From NCBI GenBank assembly GCA_026708965.1, contig JAPOTY010000040.1:1-60002 (forward strand): a stretch of 60,002 nucleotides of DNA. The letters run 5' to 3'. Below the pieces are notes generated by a model. The model searched no databases and had not been told where the DNA came from. It was given only the letters and a program-made list of their open reading frames with translations. Position 1 is the stretch's first letter, and the number at the start of each line of letters is the position of its first letter. Both the position numbers and the translations under genes were made by a program. This document shows, in pieces, positions 25,849 through 34,111 of the stretch. The stretch comes from Gammaproteobacteria bacterium (lineage in GTDB: Bacteria; Pseudomonadota; Gammaproteobacteria; Steroidobacterales; Foliamicaceae).

Positions 25849-26865
25849 CTAGGTTTCTTCCCTCGGCGGGGCGGGCGTGCGCTCGATCGCGTACCACTCC
25901 AAGCTGGACAGGCTTGGCGTTGCCGGATCGTAGGTTTCCGGCGCGTCGAAGTACTTGGGATGGTGCTTCTCCGCGTAGTCGAGCAGCGCCCGGTCGTGAA
26001 CCTGTTCGAGATCTTCCCCTGAGCCCATGAAGCAGACGTACTGGCAAAAGCCGTCGGTTTGCCCCATCAGCATCCACGGCAGCCACGGCGTGGTGCGGTT
26101 CCACGTGCCGTGATACGGCAGGGTGGTCATTTCGGCATTCTGCAATTGCGCGCCGTCCATGTGGAAAGCGAAGAATTCGGACACCTGCACCATGGGGCCG
26201 CTGGATTCGCGCACCCATTTGGCGGGATCCAGCGCGTTCGGATAGTAGAGGTGGATATGGATTTCCATGTCGATGCGGGGGCCGCGCTGGGTCCAGGGCA
26301 GGATGAAGGGCACCTTGGGCGGCTTCTCCTCGTTGAGTCCGCCGAATTCCGGCGGCTCGGGAAAGTGTTCGCTGATCACGTAGTTGAACGGATCGTTGGC
26401 GATGGGCACCACCGGCACGGTCTCGTTGGTGTAAGGGTTCTCCCACTCCTCGAGCACCTCGCCGCTGCGAAGATCGGTGTAATAGCCCACTTCGCGCAGG
26501 ATCTTGGCGATGGAGCCGTCCTCGTTCCGCTGCAGGCGCGACACGCCGAATCCGGCGAAGCCGAACAGGTCGCGGATGGCCTCGCCGGGGCGCACACCCA
26601 TCACGTAGCCCTTGAACCAGCCGACTTTCTGCTGGCTTTCGTCGAGGTTGCCTTGGGTGCGCGCGTAGGCGATTTTGTTGCCTTCGCCCGTGCTCAGGTC
26701 CACATACGGCCCGGACAGGTAATCCTGCGGACCGGGGGCCTCTTCCGGCGGCGCCTCGCTACCGGACGGCGCGCGGTTGGCGCAGGCCCCCAAACTGAGG
26801 GCGGCGGCGCCGAATGCGCCCACGGCCCCAAAACCCTTGATGAAATCACGCCGTTGCGATCGCAT
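25849..26865 (-). CDS. DUF1838 family protein with Tat/lipoprotein signal (copy C)
   Basis: 338 aa. The N-terminus has a twin-arginine motif QRRDFIKG (residues 4-11), a hydrophobic stretch and a lipobox LGAC with Cys28, so it is predicted to be Tat-exported and lipidated. Tat export implies folding, perhaps with a cofactor, before transport. The DUF1838 landmarks are retained: NPYTNETVPV, IANDPFN, WLPWMLMGQ. It is longer and more diverged than copies A and B. Flanked by MFS genes in the same direction; a role in the uptake cluster is inferred, activity unknown. Confidence 0.85.
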   Translation of the reverse strand: MRSQRRDFIKGFGAVGAFGAAALSLGACANRAPSGSEAPPEEAPGPQDYLSGPYVDLSTGEGNKIAYARTQGNLDESQQKVGWFKGYVMGVRPGEAIRDLFGFAGFGVSRLQRNEDGSIAKILREVGYYTDLRSGEVLEEWENPYTNETVPVVPIANDPFNYVISEHFPEPPEFGGLNEEKPPKVPFILPWTQRGPRIDMEIHIHLYYPNALDPAKWVRESSGPMVQVSEFFAFHMDGAQLQNAEMTTLPYHGTWNRTTPWLPWMLMGQTDGFCQYVCFMGSGEDLEQVHDRALLDYAEKHHPKYFDAPETYDPATPSLSSLEWYAIERTPAPPREET

Positions 26866-27023
26866 GGCTGTTCCCCTTATTCAGATACTCTGGTTCCTTG
26901 CCCTGCCGCGGCCGGTTCCCTCAGCTGTTGGACCCTGCCGCCTGCGGGCGCGTAGCGGGCAAGAATAACAGCACATCGCCGTTGCGCGCCATACGGCTTG
27001 CAAGCAGCGGGCCTGAAAGGCTG

Positions 27024-28358
27024 TCAGGCCGCCTCGGCAGCCGCCTTGCGGCGCTGCGACTCCTGCCGCAGCAGGATCAAGGCCAGTAAAAACACGATCA
27101 CGTTGCCGATGCCCACCATCACGAACGGCCCGTATGCCGCCCAGTGATCGAACAGCCAGCCGCCGAAGACGCCGGAACTCATGATCCCCACAGCGCCGAA
27201 AAAGCTGAACAGGCCGATCACGGCGCCGCGGCCGCGGGCGGGCGCCTCCTTGCCGATCAGCGCGATGGCCGAAAGCTGCGCGCACATTTCGCCCATGCCG
27301 ATCAGCGCCGCGCCCAGGAACATCCAGTTGCTGATGGGATCAGGGAAGAACGGCATGGCGAGATAGCCGCAGGCGGCGAGGAACATGGCGATGGCGATGC
27401 CCGCCACGCGGTCGATCCGGTCGAGTATCGGCGCCATGATGGCCGCCCAGGGCACCGCGAACGCCTGGGCGACGATATAGAACAAAACCGCGCGCGCCTG
27501 GGCCTCCTCGCTGGACAGCCCTTGCTCTATGCCTACCTGGCGCAGCCACAGCGAGTAGAACACGCTCACCACCGCCAGATCGCCCCGCGAGACCAGCGCG
27601 CCCACGTAGGCCAGCGCCACCCGGGGGTTGCGCGCCGCCCGCCAAGCCACGCCCCAGGTCTTGAACAGCCCTTCCCGCTTCGATACCTGGGCCGGCGCCC
27701 CCGGCTTGAGGAAGATGATCAGCGCAAGGGCCACCACCAGGCAGGTGCCGGCGGCGGTCCAGAACGTGGCCCGGCCCACCATCAGCGATTCGAGGCCCAT
27801 GCCCTTGTAGAACTCGATCAGGCTGCCGGCCAATCCGTTCACCACGCTGATGCCGATTCCGTTCAGGATGAAAGCCGCCGCTTGGAAGCGGCTGCGCGAG
27901 GCCTCGTCCGGATAGTCGTTGATCACCGAAGCCAGCATGGCGGAAATGCACGCGGCGCCGAACGCGAATACGGGCCGCGCCAAGTACAGTTGCTCGGCGC
28001 TGTTGGCCAAAGGATAGAGCACGTAGCAGATGCCCACCATGCTGAAGCCCAGCGCGTACACCACCCGCCGCCCCACCCGGTCGGACAGCGTTCCCAGCAG
28101 ATAGACCGTGGACAGAACCACGATTTCGTTGATCAGAACAAGCCGGCCGGCCACCCCGCCCCACTCGCTCTCGGGAATGCCCAGATTGGTGAACAGGTAG
28201 CCCTGCTGAACGTTGATGAAGGTGAGCAGGCCGATGGAGAAGAAGGCGCCGAAGTACAGCGCGTTCACATGGCGGCTGCGCACACCCTCCTCGAGCCGCA
28301 GGGGAATGAATCCGAGCAGCCGGTAAACGCTGCCGGAAGAATCGGCTGATTGGGGCAT
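27024..28358 (-). CDS. MFS transporter
   Basis: 444 aa with about twelve membrane segments and the loop LLGTLSDRVGRRVVYALG. First gene of the minus-strand catabolic run, divergent from an isomerase-family gene with 70 bases between starts, so their promoters probably overlap. A small hairpin GGCCTGA/TCAGGCC (27010-27030) overlaps the stop codon. The 158 bases to the next gene contain nothing else recognisable. Confidence 0.85.
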   Translation of the reverse strand: MPQSADSSGSVYRLLGFIPLRLEEGVRSRHVNALYFGAFFSIGLLTFINVQQGYLFTNLGIPESEWGGVAGRLVLINEIVVLSTVYLLGTLSDRVGRRVVYALGFSMVGICYVLYPLANSAEQLYLARPVFAFGAACISAMLASVINDYPDEASRSRFQAAAFILNGIGISVVNGLAGSLIEFYKGMGLESLMVGRATFWTAAGTCLVVALALIIFLKPGAPAQVSKREGLFKTWGVAWRAARNPRVALAYVGALVSRGDLAVVSVFYSLWLRQVGIEQGLSSEEAQARAVLFYIVAQAFAVPWAAIMAPILDRIDRVAGIAIAMFLAACGYLAMPFFPDPISNWMFLGAALIGMGEMCAQLSAIALIGKEAPARGRGAVIGLFSFFGAVGIMSSGVFGGWLFDHWAAYGPFVMVGIGNVIVFLLALILLRQESQRRKAAAEAA

Positions 28359-28428
28359 GGGAACGGATACTCAACGATTTCGCCGCCAATTACAATCCCC
28401 GCATTCCCAGCGGCCCCGGAGAACCGCC

Positions 28429-29172
28429 ATGACCGACTTCCACGGCCACCGGCTCCGCATCGGCATCGCCGTGCCGTCCACCAACACTACGGTGCAGCCG
28501 GAATGCGAGCGGCTGCGTCCCCCGGGCGTGACCAACCATACCGGCCGGGTCAGCATCCGCCAGCGCCGGATCACCACCGAGAAGGATTTCCTTGAACACG
28601 TGCAGGCCATGCGCGACGGGATGGGCGGCGCCATCGACCGGGTTGCGTCCGCCCAAGTGGATCACATCATCATGGGCGTGGCCTTGGAGGCGTTCTGGGG
28701 CGGCGTCGCGCAGGCGGCGGAGCTGCAGGACAGCCTGGCAAAGCGGGCGGGCGTGGGCGTATCGATGGGCTCGACAGCCACTGCGGCCGCCCTCAAGGCG
28801 TTCGGCATCAAGAGGATCGCGGTGCTCACTCCGCACCTGCCGCGCGGCGACGAGCAGGTGCGCGATTACTTCGCCGAAGCGGGCTTCGATGTGCTCCGGC
28901 TGATTGGCCTCAAGCGCCCTTCACCGATCGAGATAGCGCACACCACCGGGGCGGAAATGCGCTCGGCCATCCGGCAACTGGACGGCCACGACGCCGAAGC
29001 CATCGTGCAGGTGGGCACCAACCTGCCGGCCATGGATATCTGCGCCGAGGCCGAGCGCTGGCTGGGCAAGCCGGTGCTGGCCATCAACGCGGTCACCTAC
29101 TGGGACGCGCTGCGCCGCTCGGGCATCGAAGACCGAATCCACGGCCACGGCCGCATCCTTGAAGATCATTGA
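28429..29172 (+). CDS. Maleate isomerase/arylmalonate decarboxylase family protein, lacking the Cys pair
   Basis: 247 aa from ATG 28429. Asp/Glu-racemase superfamily fold: RIGIAVPSTNTTVQPE at the N-terminus, MGVALEAFWGG at residues 82-92 and VQVGTNLPAMDI at about 193-204. Classical maleate isomerases and racemases place catalytic Cys in these two loops; here the positions are occupied by other residues and the only cysteines are 26 and 205. It therefore probably belongs to a non-cysteine subgroup, with chemistry unknown. Divergent from the MFS gene heading the UbiD/TonB cluster, so likely part of that pathway. Confidence 0.75.
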   Translation: MTDFHGHRLRIGIAVPSTNTTVQPECERLRPPGVTNHTGRVSIRQRRITTEKDFLEHVQAMRDGMGGAIDRVASAQVDHIIMGVALEAFWGGVAQAAELQDSLAKRAGVGVSMGSTATAAALKAFGIKRIAVLTPHLPRGDEQVRDYFAEAGFDVLRLIGLKRPSPIEIAHTTGAEMRSAIRQLDGHDAEAIVQVGTNLPAMDICAEAERWLGKPVLAINAVTYWDALRRSGIEDRIHGHGRILEDH

Positions 29173-29216
29173 GAGCCTTTGAGAGCCACATTAGAGTGGC
29201 TCTCAAAGGCTCTCAA
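29169..29216. terminator. Long perfect hairpin, probable bidirectional terminator
   Basis: Arms 29169-29189 and 29196-29216 form a perfect 21 bp stem with a 6-base loop. Each arm contains GAGAGCC twice, separated by TTT. It overlaps the stop codon of the isomerase gene and lies just beyond the convergent DUF945 gene, as expected of a shared terminator; no long T-run is present. Confidence 0.65.
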
Positions 29217-29230
29217 AGCAGCCTGGCCGC

Positions 29231-30853
29231 TCAATCCGAGGAATCCGCCGCGGCCTCCTCGGCCGGAGGGGGGCCCGGATCGTCGAAGGGCGAAGGCCCC
29301 GCAAATTCAAACGGCGATTCCCCGGGATCACCGAACGGGGAAGATGCGCCCGCCTCGCCGGACGGAGGGGGTGCCGGGCCAAGCGGCATAGGCACCGTAT
29401 TCCCGTTCAGTTCGAGCTCGCCGTTGCGCAGCGACAGGATGAACAAGTAGTCCTCGTCCTGCTCCTGCAGCAGCCCCTGCGCCAAGCCAAGGTCAAGCAG
29501 CCCCTCGCCCAACAGGTCGCGCGCCGCCAAAATCGGCATTTCGATATGCAGGAACAGATCGGCGCCGGCAAAAAACGACGCCGTATCGAGGTCCGCCGCA
29601 GCGGCGGGCAACTGCTCGCCGTCAAACGCCTGCTGAAGAGTCAATGCCAAGGTGTGCTCGCCGCTATAGGTCAGGATGGCGTCCAAGTTGAAGTACGGAC
29701 TGCCCGCCAGCAGCAGGCGCAAGGCTTCGAGCCGCTCAGGGGTCGGCTGCGGATCGGGGGGCAGCTGCGGAAGGCCGGCAACCAGCGTCGGCCGACCGTT
29801 CTCATCAATCCCCGGCGCTGGCCCTTCCGCCGCGCCGGCCTCCGCCGCCGCTTCCGAAACACGGCCAAGCTCATCGACCAGCACGAGGATCGCCTCCTCG
29901 CTGAGGCCGCCGATGCTCGCCTTCAGGCGGGCCGGCGCAAACTCCCGTCCGAGGATGTCCAGCACGTTGAAGCTCGCGCTGCTTTCAGCGGAAAAAACGC
30001 CTTCATCGGTCAGCGATGTGGCGCTTTGCGACTCGATGCCGGCCATATGCAGCACGACATCGCCGCCGGTGGATTCCAGCCGCAACGCTCCCACCGAATA
30101 CACCGAGTTTGAGTCCATGACCAGCGCGCCGTCTTCGAGGCCCTCAGGAAACTCGATGCTCTGCTCAAGGTCCGTCAGGCCAAGGCGCATGGACTCGCCT
30201 TCGCTCACGGCAACGACCTCCAAGCTTCCGAGAGACGTGTTCTGCAGCTGAAAGGAGTCAGGCCCAGCCCACTCGCCTTCGATCAGCAAGTCCTCGAACT
30301 CCAGAGAAATGCCATCCAGCGCCGCCGCCATGCCGCCTTCCCGGGATTGCCCGGACACTTCGCCCAGATCCCAAAAAAGACGCGGCGCCTCAATGCGGTT
30401 ATAGACGGTTTGACCGGAAAAAGAGCTTAGGAGCACCTCGATATCGTTGCCCGGGCCGTCCGATGCCCCGGCATCCAGCGCAATGCGTCCGCGAGCGCTA
30501 AACAGCCCTGCGCCAAAGCCCGCCGCGAAGAACACGGGGCCGTGCGCAATTTCAACGTCCGCCGCGATCGGCCCGCGCATCAGCATCTTCAGCACAGGCG
30601 GAAGGCCGGAGGCCGATGCCTCCTCAAGCGCTTCGAGCGGAACCGCGTCCGCCAGCAGGTCCCATTCGAGCCGCGCCGCGGAAGAGAACCAGCCACGCTC
30701 GTATTCGGCAATCTCCACTTGGACGCCGTAGGGCATGTTGGCAACCCGCTCCCTGAGTATCCTCTCAGTCGCCTCGCCGAAGTAACCCGCCGACGCAACG
30801 AGGCCAGCCGCAACCAGCGCAATGAGCGAAACTGCAATAACGCTCTTTTTCAT
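29231..30853 (-). CDS. DUF945 (YdgA-like) family protein
   Basis: 540 aa, ATG after GGGAGG. N-terminal signal/anchor (residues 5-23, VIAVSLIALVAAGLVASAG), then YGVQVEIAEYERGWFSS, the hallmark of the YdgA/DUF945 family, followed by long beta-rich repeats. The C-terminal 60 residues are a low-complexity Pro/Gly/Ser/Glu tail (PSFDDPGPPPAEEAAADSS-like), unusual for the family. These are periplasmic or inner-membrane-anchored proteins of unclear role. Convergent with the isomerase gene. Confidence 0.85.
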   Translation of the reverse strand: MKKSVIAVSLIALVAAGLVASAGYFGEATERILRERVANMPYGVQVEIAEYERGWFSSAARLEWDLLADAVPLEALEEASASGLPPVLKMLMRGPIAADVEIAHGPVFFAAGFGAGLFSARGRIALDAGASDGPGNDIEVLLSSFSGQTVYNRIEAPRLFWDLGEVSGQSREGGMAAALDGISLEFEDLLIEGEWAGPDSFQLQNTSLGSLEVVAVSEGESMRLGLTDLEQSIEFPEGLEDGALVMDSNSVYSVGALRLESTGGDVVLHMAGIESQSATSLTDEGVFSAESSASFNVLDILGREFAPARLKASIGGLSEEAILVLVDELGRVSEAAAEAGAAEGPAPGIDENGRPTLVAGLPQLPPDPQPTPERLEALRLLLAGSPYFNLDAILTYSGEHTLALTLQQAFDGEQLPAAAADLDTASFFAGADLFLHIEMPILAARDLLGEGLLDLGLAQGLLQEQDEDYLFILSLRNGELELNGNTVPMPLGPAPPPSGEAGASSPFGDPGESPFEFAGPSPFDDPGPPPAEEAAADSSD

Positions 30854-30888
30854 AAGAGCCTCCCTAAATGCAACCCCCGCGCATCATT

Positions 30889-30923
30889 CGATAAACCGTA
30901 TGCAAAACCAATGCGGTTTATCG
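30889..30923. promoter_or_regulatory. Inverted repeat upstream of DUF945 gene
   Basis: CGATAAACCG (30889-30898) and CGGTTTATCG (30914-30923) are perfect inverted repeats separated by 15 bases, 36 bases upstream of the DUF945 start in an AT-rich stretch (30854-31026) unlike its surroundings. It may be an operator or a 5' leader hairpin. Confidence 0.4.
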
Positions 30924-31026
30924 GCCCGAATTTTATTGTTTTGCGCCAATTTAGACTCTGGACCGCTGCCGGTCAAGTTCCGCCGAACGGGCTTGGCTCT
31001 TGGGGGTTTGAGTGGCTGTTCCCTCG

Positions 31027-32301
31027 TTACCGGATTTGTTTGAGGCGGGTCAGCACGGCGAAGCCAGCGATGAGGAGCGCCAGGATGGCGAGCACGCCGA
31101 GGCGCTGGCTGTCCAGCGCCAGAGAGGTGTAGCCCACCAGGACCGGTCCGAGAATGGCGGCGAAGCGGCCGAACATGTTGTAAAAACCGAACATCTCGGC
31201 GGTTTTCTCCGGCGGCGCCAGACGCGCGAACAGCGAGCGGCTTAAGCTCTGCACGCCGCCCTGGGCCAGGCCGATCATGGCCGCCAGCAGATAGAAATGC
31301 CAAGTTTGGCTGGCCATGCTGGCGAAAAAGGTTACGACGCAGTAGATGGCCAGCGCCACGTAGATGCAGCGACGCGGGCCGAAGCGCCGTCCCGCGAATC
31401 CGAACGCAAGGGTGGCCGGAAACCCCAAATAGTTGGTCACCAGGATAGCCAGCACCAAGTGGGAGGGCGGCAGATCGATCGCGGCCCCGAAATCGACCGC
31501 CATCTTGATGATGGTGTGGACCCCGTCGATATACAGGAAATAGGCCAGCAGAAAGAGCCATAACTGCCGATGGCGACGCGCCTCGCGCAGGGTGTTGCCC
31601 AGCCGCCGCCAGACTGCCCCCGGGGCGGCGCGGCGGGCCGGCGGGGCCGCGCGGGCGCCGCCGCGCAGCAGCGGAATGGAAAAAAGAATCCACCAGAGGC
31701 CCACCAGCAGCATGCTGATCTGCATGGCCTGAACGCCCGAAGCCAAGCCGAAGCGTTGCGGATCCACTGCCACCAGCGCGCACAGGGTAAACAGCAGGGC
31801 GCTGCCGATATAGCCGAGCGAGAAACCCAGCGAGGACACCAGGTCGTATTGCTTCGGTTCCGCCACCTCCACCAGCAGCGCGTCGTAGAACACGTTGGCG
31901 GCGGAATAGCCCAGCCAGGCCAGCACGAACAGCGCCAGCCCCCACAGCCAGCCGCCGCTGCCGGGCAGCGCCAGCAGCAGGGTGCAGGCCGCGCCGGACA
32001 GGACGCAGATGGCCAGCAGTCGGCGGCGGCGCCCGCCAGCATCGGCAAGCGCGCCCAGAATCGGCGCGGCCACCGCCAGCAATAGAGCCGCGATGCTATT
32101 GGCCGAACCCCAGAGAAAAGTGATTTCGGCGGAGGATTCGCCGCCGGTCCAGTGCTCGCGCAGCAGCAGCGGCACGAACGAGGTCATCACGATCAGGGCG
32201 AAGGCCGAGTTGGCCCAGTCGTACATCGCCCAGCGCCAAGCCTGCCCGGACACGGCCCTGAGCCATGCGAAACGGATTTTCCTTAAGGCCTTCACCCGCA
32301 T
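31027..32301 (-). CDS. UMF1-type MFS permease (Atg22-like)
   Basis: 424 aa, about twelve membrane segments. The N-terminal WAMYDWANSAFALIVMTSFV is the signature of the UMF1/Atg22-like family, whose substrates in bacteria are unknown; eukaryotic Atg22 exports amino acids from vacuoles. A NMFGRFAAILGPVLVG segment is in the C-terminal half. Seventy-six bases downstream of the uracil-DNA glycosylase gene on the same strand. Confidence 0.87.
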   Translation of the reverse strand: MRVKALRKIRFAWLRAVSGQAWRWAMYDWANSAFALIVMTSFVPLLLREHWTGGESSAEITFLWGSANSIAALLLAVAAPILGALADAGGRRRRLLAICVLSGAACTLLLALPGSGGWLWGLALFVLAWLGYSAANVFYDALLVEVAEPKQYDLVSSLGFSLGYIGSALLFTLCALVAVDPQRFGLASGVQAMQISMLLVGLWWILFSIPLLRGGARAAPPARRAAPGAVWRRLGNTLREARRHRQLWLFLLAYFLYIDGVHTIIKMAVDFGAAIDLPPSHLVLAILVTNYLGFPATLAFGFAGRRFGPRRCIYVALAIYCVVTFFASMASQTWHFYLLAAMIGLAQGGVQSLSRSLFARLAPPEKTAEMFGFYNMFGRFAAILGPVLVGYTSLALDSQRLGVLAILALLIAGFAVLTRLKQIR

Positions 32302-32377
32302 ACGCCTCCGCTCGCGAGCACGCGCAGGCGGGCTAAATCCCGCGCGGCCTTCGCCCCCCTTGGCGCAATATGCGGGT

Positions 32378-33178
32378 TCACCCGCCGCCCGCCCGCAGCG
32401 CCTCCATTTCCCGCATCGCCAGTTGCAGGTCGTCCCAAGCTTTGCGCTTCTGGCCGGGGGAACGCAATAGGTAGGCGGGGTGGTAGGTCACCAGCACCGG
32501 ACAGCTCAATCGCTCCGCATGCTTGAGCGCCCCGCGCAGCGCGCCCACCGGCTGGTCGGTGTCGAGCAGGCGCTGGGCCGCCACCGCGCCTAAGGCAACG
32601 ATCAGGCGCGGCGCGATCAGTTCGATCTGGCGGTGCAGATAGGGGATGCAGGCCGATGCCTCCTCAAGGCTGGGATTGCGGTTGCCAGGCGGGCGGCACT
32701 TGACGATATTGGCGATGTACGCCGTGTCGCGGTCGAGTCCCATGGCCCGCATCATATTGTCCAGCAGCTTGCCGGCGCGGCCCACGAAAGGCTCGCCGCG
32801 GCGGTCCTCCTCCTCGCCCGGGCCTTCGCCCACGAACATCCAATCGGCATTCGGGTTGCCCACGCCGAACACCGTCTGACGGCGGCCGGAGTGCAGCGGG
32901 CAGGCGGTGCAAGCCGCCACGGCGCTTCTCAGCGCCTCCAGCTCGGGCGGGGGCGCCGCAGGCGCCGGACTATCCTGCGCCGCGGAGTCGCCGGCAGAGG
33001 GAGACGGAGGCGGCACGGCAGCAGCCGACTCGCCAACAGGCGGAGGCGAAGTCGGCGGGGCCGCCGCCGCGGGTTCGCCGCCGGTCCGGTCCGGCGAGCG
33101 CGGCTTCCAAAGGCGCGTCCCCATCAGCTCAAGCAGATTGCGCTGAGCCGGGCTGAAGCCGTCCGGCGGCCTGCTCAT
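32378..33178 (-). CDS. Uracil-DNA glycosylase, family 4 (iron-sulfur)
   Basis: 266 aa. Excises uracil from DNA. After a Pro/Ala/Ser-rich N-terminal linker (residues 30-80), the domain shows the four [4Fe-4S] cysteines (90, 93, 161, 177), motif 1 [17 protein letters not shown] (118-134), [13 protein letters not shown], and motif 3 HPAYLLR (233-239), all typical of family 4 enzymes. The N-terminal linker of about 50 residues is extended relative to thermophile members. Followed by the UMF1 permease. Confidence 0.92.
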   Translation of the reverse strand: MSRPPDGFSPAQRNLLELMGTRLWKPRSPDRTGGEPAAAAPPTSPPPVGESAAAVPPPSPSAGDSAAQDSPAPAAPPPELEALRSAVAACTACPLHSGRRQTVFGVGNPNADWMFVGEGPGEEEDRRGEPFVGRAGKLLDNMMRAMGLDRDTAYIANIVKCRPPGNRNPSLEEASACIPYLHRQIELIAPRLIVALGAVAAQRLLDTDQPVGALRGALKHAERLSCPVLVTYHPAYLLRSPGQKRKAWDDLQLAMREMEALRAGGG

Positions 33179-33214
33179 TTGCCGAAATGCCCCATGCAGG
33201 CCGCAGCTTGAGGC

Positions 33215-34012
33215 TCAGTCGGCGGGCTTGGGCATCCTGCCGCGCCGGTTCTTCCCCATCCAGCGCCACAGCAAAAGGCCCGGGCCCAGCCCCACATAAA
33301 CGCCGAACAGCGTGAAGAGCATGCGCGGCGGGTCCAGCGCGATCAGCGCGAAACATACCGGGATCGCCGCCATCTGGGTAAAGCGCAATCGGCGGTTGGC
33401 CGCAAAATGCTTGAAGCTAGGATAGGCGATGCGCACGCACATCAGCACCGCCGCCGCCAGCGTCACCAGCCCGGCGAGCATCAGCACCGGCAGCCCGCTC
33501 CACTGCGATTCCGCCGCCAGCCACACGAACCCGGCCACGAATCCCGCCGCCGCCGGACACGGCAGGCCCTCGAAATAGTTCTTGCCGCTGGTGGAGCCGC
33601 GCGCCGTGTAGCGCGCCAGGCGCAGGGCCGTCCCCACAGCGAAGAGAAAGGCGATCACCCAGCCGATCTTGTCCCAGACCCAGCCGAAATCCCCCATGTG
33701 CTTGAGGCCCCACTGGTACGTGACCACGGCGGGCGCCAAACCGAAGGCGATCACGTCGGAAAGCGAATCGTACTGCCGCCCGAACTCGGTTTCCGTTCCC
33801 GTGAGGCGGGCCACCCGACCGTCCAGCGCGTCCAGGATCATGGCCACGTACAGCGAGACCGCGGCCCGGGCGAACTCGCCGTCGGCCCCCGCGACGATGG
33901 CGTAGAACCCGGCGAAAAGCGCGGCGCTGGTGAGCAGATTGGGAAAAAGATAAATCCCGCGCTTGCGGATCTGATCCCTGCCCCTCTCGATTTTGCGGCG
34001 ATTGGCCTCCAC
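33215..34012 (-). CDS. pssA: CDP-diacylglycerol-serine O-phosphatidyltransferase
   Basis: 265 aa from GTG 34012; a TTG at 34054 is an alternative and no ribosome binding site decides between them. Integral membrane CDP-alcohol phosphatidyltransferase making phosphatidylserine. The catalytic motif D-G-x2-A-R-x8-G-x3-D-x3-D is at residues 64-86 (DGRVAR, G78, D82, D86). GIYLFPNLLTSAALFAGFYA precedes it, typical of type II PssA. About seven membrane segments follow. Divergent from proS. Confidence 0.92.
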   Translation of the reverse strand: MEANRRKIERGRDQIRKRGIYLFPNLLTSAALFAGFYAIVAGADGEFARAAVSLYVAMILDALDGRVARLTGTETEFGRQYDSLSDVIAFGLAPAVVTYQWGLKHMGDFGWVWDKIGWVIAFLFAVGTALRLARYTARGSTSGKNYFEGLPCPAAAGFVAGFVWLAAESQWSGLPVLMLAGLVTLAAAVLMCVRIAYPSFKHFAANRRLRFTQMAAIPVCFALIALDPPRMLFTLFGVYVGLGPGLLLWRWMGKNRRGRMPKPAD

Positions 34013-34111
34013 GCAAGCAAGTGTGCCACAAGCCGGTTTGGCGCGGCGGCGCAAGCAAGCGCGCCCGGGCGCGTTCCTCTACAATTGCCGCTTGCGATCC
34101 CGGACCTCACC

